Part shown: positions 15,041 to 20,160 of the stretch, in pieces
How positions within the stretch are numbered: the stretch's first letter is position 1
Layout: every line of letters begins with the position of its first letter
Source of the DNA: a virus
Strand: one strand, 5' to 3'
Virus record (IMG/VR): IMGVR_UViG_3300032224_001455
Location: 1 to 20,160 of that record
DNA length: 20,160 nucleotides
The notes under the pieces: model-generated
What the model was told of the DNA's origin: nothing
What the model saw: only the letters and a program-made list of their open reading frames with translations
The model's database searches: none
Made by a program: the position numbers and the translations under genes

Positions 15041-15824
15041 CCCAACCCATATTAATTAGTAAATTTTTTAATACACTATCGTCTGGTAGACTAGATGCAA
15101 TAATTGAAGCTAGAACGTGATCATTTTCACATTGTTCACTTAAGACTGCCATTATTTCGTAACTTCCCAACCAATACTTTGAATCTAATCTAGCTACTGC
15201 TCTACAAACTTCTGGGTCTAAAGACATTGCATTTGCAACAGCTGATCGAATATCCACACTCTGACCAAATTCTGATTGTAACGCATCTAGTGATGCAGTT
15301 GTATCTAATGTTATTGCTCTTACTAAGGCAATACGATTTTCGTCTTGTCTAAACTGCTCTGCTAAATTACGCTGTTTTTGTTCTTCTGTAAGATTTTTTT
15401 GGAATAACACCATCTCAGAGTATTCTTTTTCCATATCTATCATTCTTTGATGTAGCTCAGCTTCTTGGCGTACCATACTTGCTTCATCAATTTGATCTTG
15501 TTGAAGCTTCATAGATGCAACATCTTGCAGATATTGATTGTATAAATTCTTAGCTTCTTGTACCATTCCATAAACTCTTTTAGATCTGTGTTTAGGATCC
15601 GACGTAAGAATATGATACTGGTCCCATACGTCTACATCTTTTCGATTATCATGGCCGGGCTCAACTATTATGTTTCCGTCGATATTATATTTTATTTTTC
15701 TGCCAGGCTTAGTAAATGCTTCCATAATGCTTCCTAAGAGAGGATAGGGAGCGTTCATTGACAAAATGACTTCGTTGTTTTCTTCTATAGAAATATTAAT
15801 TAAGGATATTGATGTATTGAGCAT
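15033..15824 (-). CDS. Unrecognised coiled-coil-rich protein, 263 residues
   Basis: I do not recognise a family. An N-terminal beta-like part (1-60) with SMNAPYPLLG and IDGNIIVEPG is followed by a long, strongly helical stretch (about 82-172) rich in Gln, Glu, Lys and Met, with heptad-like spacing that suggests a coiled coil. A C-terminal helical part (about 185-260) has short repeating units such as SAVANAMSLDPEV and VLASIIASSLPD. No signal peptide, membrane segment or cofactor motif is seen. It is the last gene of the leftward block behind three radical SAM genes and overlaps the preceding gene by 25 bases. It may be a virion protein with an independent role, or a partner or substrate of the radical SAM enzymes; the sequence does not decide. 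Confidence 0.6.
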   Translation of the reverse strand: MLNTSISLINISIEENNEVILSMNAPYPLLGSIMEAFTKPGRKIKYNIDGNIIVEPGHDNRKDVDVWDQYHILTSDPKHRSKRVYGMVQEAKNLYNQYLQDVASMKLQQDQIDEASMVRQEAELHQRMIDMEKEYSEMVLFQKNLTEEQKQRNLAEQFRQDENRIALVRAITLDTTASLDALQSEFGQSVDIRSAVANAMSLDPEVCRAVARLDSKYWLGSYEIMAVLSEQCENDHVLASIIASSLPDDSVLKNLLINMGWAT

Positions 15825-16510
15825 TGTGTGTTTACTATGTTGACCATTTCATTTTTAAATCCAGATCCTTCGACGCCTAGAAGATTTTCTATATTTTCTG
15901 TCATAAGTTTAAATCTTTCAAGATATTCCTCTCTCGAATATGTAAACTTCATGGGTCCTGCCCAGAAAATATTTTTTGTTACTGGATCATAAAACGGATT
16001 TCCGTTTAAACTTAGCGGATATGTGTGAGATTTCAGATCGCCTGCCGCTATATCAATGACTTGGATTAGCTGTTCTGAAGCCATTAAAAACTTAGGAAAT
16101 ATTTCTCGAAGAGCTGTTAATTTATCTTCTACTGCTATTAAATTTTCAAAAGGTATACCGTAGCTATTATATGGGCGAGATTGCTCAACATAAGTTATTA
16201 CCAATCCCATTATACTATGTAATTCTATCAATGTTGGTTTTTCAATAGCGACAGTTTTATTTGTATCTGAGAGATCACTGAGTTGTTTTTTTCTAATATA
16301 TAATTCGGTTCTATCGCCGTACTCTAATGAATAGGTTTTTCCATTATAATCGCGATATTCTGCTTTTCCTGCACCGATTAGAAAAAAACCAGTGGGAGCA
16401 ATTTCCCACATGCGGTCGCCATCTTGATTGACCCTAGCAACATTGTTGTAGAAAGAATCGGACAATTCTGGAGTCCATGACAGCAGTTTTTGTTGTAGAA
16501 TTTCAAGCAT
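15800..16510 (-). CDS. Unrecognised protein downstream of the radical SAM genes, 236 residues
   Basis: I do not recognise a family. The N-terminal third looks beta-rich and includes APTGFFLIGAGKAEYRDYNG (38-57). The middle and C-terminal parts are helical, with a NPFYDPVTKNIFWAGP loop (residues 182-197). Only one cysteine is visible (near the C-terminus), so it is unlikely to be an Fe-S protein. It begins 19 bases after the third radical SAM gene and has a late-promoter-like CATAAATA 21 bases upstream, so it and the 263-residue gene may be transcribed separately from the enzymes. The next gene starts within its last 25 bases. A structural or assembly function is possible, without direct evidence. 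Confidence 0.6.
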   Translation of the reverse strand: MLEILQQKLLSWTPELSDSFYNNVARVNQDGDRMWEIAPTGFFLIGAGKAEYRDYNGKTYSLEYGDRTELYIRKKQLSDLSDTNKTVAIEKPTLIELHSIMGLVITYVEQSRPYNSYGIPFENLIAVEDKLTALREIFPKFLMASEQLIQVIDIAAGDLKSHTYPLSLNGNPFYDPVTKNIFWAGPMKFTYSREEYLERFKLMTENIENLLGVEGSGFKNEMVNIVNTQCSIHQYP

Positions 16511-16529
16511 TATTAATCCCGGTATACCT

Positions 16530-17477
16530 TTATTTATGCTTGGGCATCTTACTGTCTGCAGAGCTTACACAAGAGTCTGTAACGCACAAACTTGGAGTTT
16601 TTAATAAACTAAAATTTGTTAATGTTCCTATAGATTCTTCTTTGCAAGAATACCCTCGTTTAACTTCATTTCCTCGGATAATTAGTCCTTGGAATCCTGC
16701 AGAGCACTTCCAGTTCTTAAATCTATTGAATCCTAATGCGTTGAATCTTTCAGCTTGATCAATATAGTAGTTGTTAATTCCGTCAGTTAATCTAATCTGA
16801 AACCCTTCTTGCTGTTCAAAATCGTCTTGCATGATTCTAATCATCTCGGGCGTGTAGCCGTCAACAATGGCAGTAGCAGTATTGTTACTCTGCGGTTTAA
16901 GTGTTACATTGATTCCTTTAGATCGAAATCTGTTACATCTTTCCAAGGTTTCAAAAAACTTATCAGGAACCATAACTTGATTAATAGTGACATGCACTAA
17001 ATCTTCCATGAGCTGTAGGCACTTATCGCTGAATTCATTTTCCTTTGCAAACTCTGCATGAAAGCTGGCTGTAATGCTCCTTCTTTGTAACATTTCTGTC
17101 GATATATGCCATCGTTTCCACCAATTTAAACTAGGACTTAGATTGGTAGTCATATGTACTGATTGGTACGGAGATTCTAGTTCGTCTAGATATTTGATTA
17201 ACTCTAGTAGATTTTTGTAGGCAGTAGGTTCGCCGCCACTAAAACTCCAATGAAACTCAGTAAAACCATTTAGTCTTGCTTGTCTTTTGATTTCATCTAT
17301 GGTGTTTTTATATATGTCCAACGATTCATGGTCCGGGGTATCGTTTCGAGCATATGGCCAACAGTAAGAGCAATTATAGTTACAAAATCTACCTAGTATC
17401 CAACTAACATTAAATCTAGGATTATCTAGTAAAGTTTGTTGCCCGAAATAATTAATTTGTTCTAGAGGTATTGTCAT
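16530..17477 (-). CDS. Radical SAM protein with C-terminal auxiliary-cluster cysteines
   Basis: This 315-residue protein carries the radical SAM signature CxxxCxxC as C32, C36 and C39 (FCNYNCSYCWP), which binds the [4Fe-4S] cluster that cleaves S-adenosylmethionine. SGGEPTAY (80-87) is the GGE motif that contacts the SAM amino group. Four further cysteines at 258, 278, 298 and 303 sit where SPASM/twitch-type proteins hold an auxiliary Fe-S cluster, as in peptide-modifying enzymes. The spacing is not a textbook SPASM pattern. The start overlaps the previous gene by 26 bases. It lies third in the run of radical SAM genes, so the three may act on one pathway. The substrate could be a peptide, a sugar or a nucleotide; nothing here decides it. 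Confidence 0.88.
   Translation of the reverse strand: MTIPLEQINYFGQQTLLDNPRFNVSWILGRFCNYNCSYCWPYARNDTPDHESLDIYKNTIDEIKRQARLNGFTEFHWSFSGGEPTAYKNLLELIKYLDELESPYQSVHMTTNLSPSLNWWKRWHISTEMLQRRSITASFHAEFAKENEFSDKCLQLMEDLVHVTINQVMVPDKFFETLERCNRFRSKGINVTLKPQSNNTATAIVDGYTPEMIRIMQDDFEQQEGFQIRLTDGINNYYIDQAERFNALGFNRFKNWKCSAGFQGLIIRGNEVKRGYSCKEESIGTLTNFSLLKTPSLCVTDSCVSSADSKMPKHK
16531..16538 (-). promoter_or_regulatory. T4-late-type promoter octamer before the 236-residue gene
   Basis: CATAAATA on the minus strand fits NATAAATA, the relaxed T4 late-promoter form. It overlaps the last codons of the radical SAM gene (its TAA stop begins just past the core) and lies 21 bases before the ATG at 16510, leaving a very short leader. 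The only non-overlapping junction of the right block is here, which supports a separate transcript. Part of the motif is constrained by coding sequence, so chance is possible. Confidence 0.4.
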
Positions 17478-19083
17478 TCTTTAATTTTTCTAGTAGTGGG
17501 GTAAAATATTGTTCTATAACTGTGTCAAAATATAATTTCGTCATGTCTATAGATTTTAGCAGATCTTTGTATTCCTGCTGTGACATGTTCTTTGTTAATT
17601 CTCTATTTGAAAGTATAGGATGATTGAGAGACGATTTATAAAAATCACCCGTGTATATTCTTTTAGGTACTGATCGATCGTACGAAGCGGCTAATTCGGT
17701 GGCTTGTTCAAATGTATATATTCCGCTACAGTCTTCTTTCTTTTTCCAGCTGACTCTATCGTATGCTGTTTTAATTTCTCCAAAGTAATATCCGTGTTTA
17801 TCGTAATTCTTGTCAAACTCACTCTTATATATCCAGTGGTTTCCGTGCTCAGTAGTATCTTTTCCATCAAAGATGTTTATCGGAAACACCCAAGATTCGT
17901 GTATAGGACATTCTGGATCTCGCAAATAATCACAAGTAGATGCAATAGATTCTTCCGGTTCGGTCGGAAGTCCTACCATAAAACCTGCTTGGATGTGTAC
18001 ATCATTACCCCATACTTCTTTGCATTTAGCAAGAGCTTCTTTTGTTTTTTCGGCCTTCATCGCTTTTCCAACTGCTTTTCCTGCGCCTGGATGAAATGTT
18101 TCAACTCCCATATAAGTTTGTTCTAGACCTATTTCTTTAAGTAACGTAATCTGTTCAGGGTGTACTGCTAATAAGTCTAATCTTGTATAGCACCAGAACT
18201 TAATTTTAAAAGGTAACGAATCAACTACCTCTTTAAACATTAGTAATTTTTCTGTAGTATCATTAAAGGTATCATCCATAATGTAATACTGTGTTATTCC
18301 CCAACGATTATAATTTTCTAGCAATTCGTCTTTTAATACTTCTTTGTATTTTAGATAATCGTCTATATTTTTTTGCCCTATGAGAGGATAAGAGCAGTAT
18401 GTACATTTGAATCTGCATCCGCGAGCTACCTCTAAAGAAAGCGTTTCGTTAGGAGTAATAAAGTCGTAGTCAGTGTATGATGTTTTGCTTTTTCTAAAAT
18501 CCCACACCGGAAGTTGTGCTTTATAATCGTAATCAAGAACTTTATTGAATAGTCTTTTCTTAGAACGACCGGTTACTGAATCTAGGTAATCAATAACCAT
18601 TGTTTCTGATAAGCCGTATATAAAATTATCTACGTCTTGAAAATCTGTAAAAAATCCTATTCCAGACCCACCAAATACAATTTTAGTTTTTGAATTTAAA
18701 TTTTTAATACAGTCAAACCATGGGGCCTGGCGACCTGCGGCAATCTCATCAATTAATCTTTTTGAATACATAGACTCTGTATCAAATCTAAGTATATCAG
18801 TTTCTCTTCTATCTCTACCGGGCACTTCTGTACTTAATGGTTCGCCAGGAATACGCATAGGCATAAAAGTAGTAGAAAACCCAACCATATAGGTTTCTTC
18901 TCCGACTGTATTTTTTAATATTTCATTGTACATTTCTCCGTCAATTGCTGAAGAAAAATTAACCACAAGGCAAGTGTACCCATTATCTCTAATATGAGAT
19001 GCCAATCGATAAGCTCCATAGTTTCTAGTCTTGGTATCTTGAACTGGCGTATCTGCAAATATTATTACATTAAATTTTGGCAT
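17452..19083 (-). CDS. Radical SAM protein with N-terminal B12-binding-like domain
   Basis: This 543-residue protein has the class B-like architecture. An N-terminal Rossmann-type half (1 to about 170) carries YGAYRLASHIRDNGY (22-36) and IVFGGSGIGFF (135-145). The radical SAM core starts at C223, C227, C230 (RGCRFKCTYCSYPLIGQ). FWCYTRLDLL, MGVETFHPGAG and GFMVGLPTE are conserved strands of the TIM-barrel in this family. I do not see the DxHxxG cobalt-ligand motif, so it may bind cobalamin base-off without His or not at all. Family members methylate, cyclise or rearrange unactivated carbons. It overlaps the first tandem paralogue by 14 bases and the third radical SAM gene by 26 bases. It is a close paralogue of the upstream gene in the core and C-terminal tail (FYKSSLNHPIL against FYASSFNHPIL). 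Confidence 0.88.
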   Translation of the reverse strand: MPKFNVIIFADTPVQDTKTRNYGAYRLASHIRDNGYTCLVVNFSSAIDGEMYNEILKNTVGEETYMVGFSTTFMPMRIPGEPLSTEVPGRDRRETDILRFDTESMYSKRLIDEIAAGRQAPWFDCIKNLNSKTKIVFGGSGIGFFTDFQDVDNFIYGLSETMVIDYLDSVTGRSKKRLFNKVLDYDYKAQLPVWDFRKSKTSYTDYDFITPNETLSLEVARGCRFKCTYCSYPLIGQKNIDDYLKYKEVLKDELLENYNRWGITQYYIMDDTFNDTTEKLLMFKEVVDSLPFKIKFWCYTRLDLLAVHPEQITLLKEIGLEQTYMGVETFHPGAGKAVGKAMKAEKTKEALAKCKEVWGNDVHIQAGFMVGLPTEPEESIASTCDYLRDPECPIHESWVFPINIFDGKDTTEHGNHWIYKSEFDKNYDKHGYYFGEIKTAYDRVSWKKKEDCSGIYTFEQATELAASYDRSVPKRIYTGDFYKSSLNHPILSNRELTKNMSQQEYKDLLKSIDMTKLYFDTVIEQYFTPLLEKLKNDNTSRTN

Positions 19084-20160
19084 TTCTTAACTTAATTAGT
19101 AATAGATTAAAATAGTCAGTATGCACCGTGTTATAATAAAGTTCATCAAAATTGATATTATCCATAACATTTCTATATTCTCGTGGTGTCATATCGATAG
19201 TGGCTTCTCTATCACGCAGTATAGGATGATTAAAGCTACTTGCGTAAAAATCACCACGACGCTCTCTTTGGTAAGGTTTAAGTTCCGCTAGAGTAGCATC
19301 CGCTATGTCTTGCGCTATCACAAAAGAGGGAATGTCAGTATCATCATCCTTTTGCCAGGCCAGCATGCCTTCCACACCTGTATGGGGAAAGTAGTAGCCA
19401 AAATCTTCGTAGTTGTTGTCAAACCAGCTGGTGGGGAACCACTTGTTGCGTTCTGATTTTTTGACTATGTTTAAAGGGTAACAAGTGCTGATGTCCAAAG
19501 GACAGTCTGTTTGCTTTAACCAGTCAACGGTTTGACGCCAACTGGCCTGTGTTTCGTAGGGCAAGCCAATCATAAAGCCGCCTTCCATCCACACACGGTC
19601 TCCCCATACTTCTTTGGCTTTGTATAGTGTATCCTTACGACGACTGCTGGGCATGCCTTTGCCGATAGTCTTGCTACTCTTATCGTTAAACGTTTCGAGT
19701 CCAAAGAACGTTTCAGCAATGCCTATTTCTTTAAGCAACATCATTTGCTCAGGATGTGTGGCCAACAAGTCAATACGTGTATAACACCAGAACTTGATTT
19801 TAAAAGGCAAGTCACTCATGACCTTGGCCAGCATTTCTAACTTTTCAGTGCTGTCGTTAAATGTGTCATCCACAATAAAATATTTTGTGGTGCCCCAGCG
19901 TTCATAGTTCTCCAACAGCTCATCGCGTATGTGTGTGGGATACTTGAGATAGTCGTTGACATTCTTCTGTCCAATGAGAGGAAAGTTGCAGAAGGCACAT
20001 TTGAATCTACATCCACGCCCTACTTCAAGCACTTGCGTTTCCTGTGGTTGTATAAAGTCCCACTCAGTATAACGTGTACTGCTTTCACGAAAGTCCCATG
20101 TAGGTTGGTGTGCTTTACGGTCATGGTCAACAAATTTGCTAAAGATTCGTTTGCTTTTAC
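19070..20160 (-). CDS. Radical SAM protein, tandem paralogue, N-terminus beyond right edge
   Basis: The open frame continues through the right edge: codons from 20158 read KSKRIFSKFVDHDRKAHQPT, matching the segment just before the radical SAM core in the paralogue. The GTG near 20032 is therefore not the start and the N-terminal domain is cut off. The visible 362 residues include CRFKCAFC (C50, C54, C57 of the visible part), FWCYTRIDLL, FFGLETFND and GFMIGLPYE, in the same order as in the next gene. The C-terminal tail is also shared. Base composition changes inside it: about half G+C at 19501-19560 (30 of 60) against about 15 of 60 in the equivalent region of the paralogue (18301-18360), while its last 150 bases are AT-rich. 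The two copies are not a recent duplication; this one looks separately acquired. Confidence 0.88.
   Translation of the reverse strand, partial: KSKRIFSKFVDHDRKAHQPTWDFRESSTRYTEWDFIQPQETQVLEVGRGCRFKCAFCNFPLIGQKNVNDYLKYPTHIRDELLENYERWGTTKYFIVDDTFNDSTEKLEMLAKVMSDLPFKIKFWCYTRIDLLATHPEQMMLLKEIGIAETFFGLETFNDKSSKTIGKGMPSSRRKDTLYKAKEVWGDRVWMEGGFMIGLPYETQASWRQTVDWLKQTDCPLDISTCYPLNIVKKSERNKWFPTSWFDNNYEDFGYYFPHTGVEGMLAWQKDDDTDIPSFVIAQDIADATLAELKPYQRERRGDFYASSFNHPILRDREATIDMTPREYRNVMDNINFDELYYNTVHTDYFNLLLIKLRNAKI

Noticed and set aside
15025-15045. Bidirectional terminator between the converging carbamoyltransferase and 263-residue genes
   Set aside because: The two stop codons overlap by eight bases and no hairpin with a T-run is visible there, so no terminator can be supported.
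17704-18126. 140-codon plus-strand frame within the radical SAM gene
   Set aside because: It is antisense to a well-conserved radical SAM core and has a low-complexity Phe/Ser/Val composition typical of reverse-strand shadows.
1-20160. tRNA genes, CRISPR arrays, insertion sequences, integrase or attachment sites
   Set aside because: Coding sequence covers almost the whole window, the largest gap is 58 bases, and I saw no cloverleaf, spaced repeat array, transposase motif or terminal inverted repeat by eye.

Overview
The window reads as part of a large-genome, T4-type tailed phage (or a metagenome-assembled phage contig) of aquatic bacteria. The reasons are: gene packing with almost no intergenic space, many start/stop overlaps of 4 to 30 bases, a run of virion-type adhesin proteins sharing one repeated module, a phage-style glycosyltransferase/carbamoyltransferase block, T4-late-promoter-like octamers (NATAAATA), and metabolic genes of bacterial type. 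No capsid, portal, terminase or replication gene lies in the window, so the phage assignment is an inference from gene families and layout. The IscU is close to the proteobacterial (beta/gamma) form, which hints at a proteobacterial host or gene donor.

Left block, minus strand (2807 down to 1): an AspH-type 2-oxoglutarate oxygenase, a PhyH-type 2-oxoglutarate oxygenase, the Fe-S scaffold IscU, and a flavin-dependent halogenase-like protein that runs off the left edge. They overlap by 11, 22 and 4 bases and look like one operon. A 58-base divergent intergenic region (2808-2865) with a late-promoter-like octamer on each strand separates them from an IscA/HesB A-type carrier (2866-3192) on the plus strand.

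Plus-strand block (2866-9732): IscA, then two virion-type proteins of about 300 residues, then a 1454-residue protein. The large protein joins a subtilisin-like protease with an intact triad, an Ig-like domain with an insertion, an alpha/beta-hydrolase (esterase) with an intact triad, a second Ig-like domain, and a C-terminal copy of the fold that makes up the two preceding proteins. A small conserved phage-type protein follows.

Plus-strand glycan block (9729-15040): four glycosyltransferase-like proteins in two paralogous pairs, one unknown protein, and a NodU/CmcH-type carbamoyltransferase. Two of the glycosyltransferase genes are disrupted: one by an in-frame TGA, the other by a one-base shift near its 3' end.

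Right block, minus strand (20160 down to 15033): two tandem radical SAM paralogues of the B12-binding-domain architecture (the first cut by the right edge), a third radical SAM protein with extra C-terminal cysteines, and two unrecognised proteins. This block converges on the carbamoyltransferase with an 8-base overlap of the 3' ends.

Working idea: the phage-borne IscU and IscA may help load Fe-S clusters into the phage's own three radical SAM enzymes, with the iron oxygenases and the halogenase adding further tailoring chemistry. The substrate is unknown. Base composition is mosaic: the right-edge radical SAM gene, the third glycosyltransferase and the halogenase are clearly richer in G+C than their neighbours, consistent with separate acquisition.
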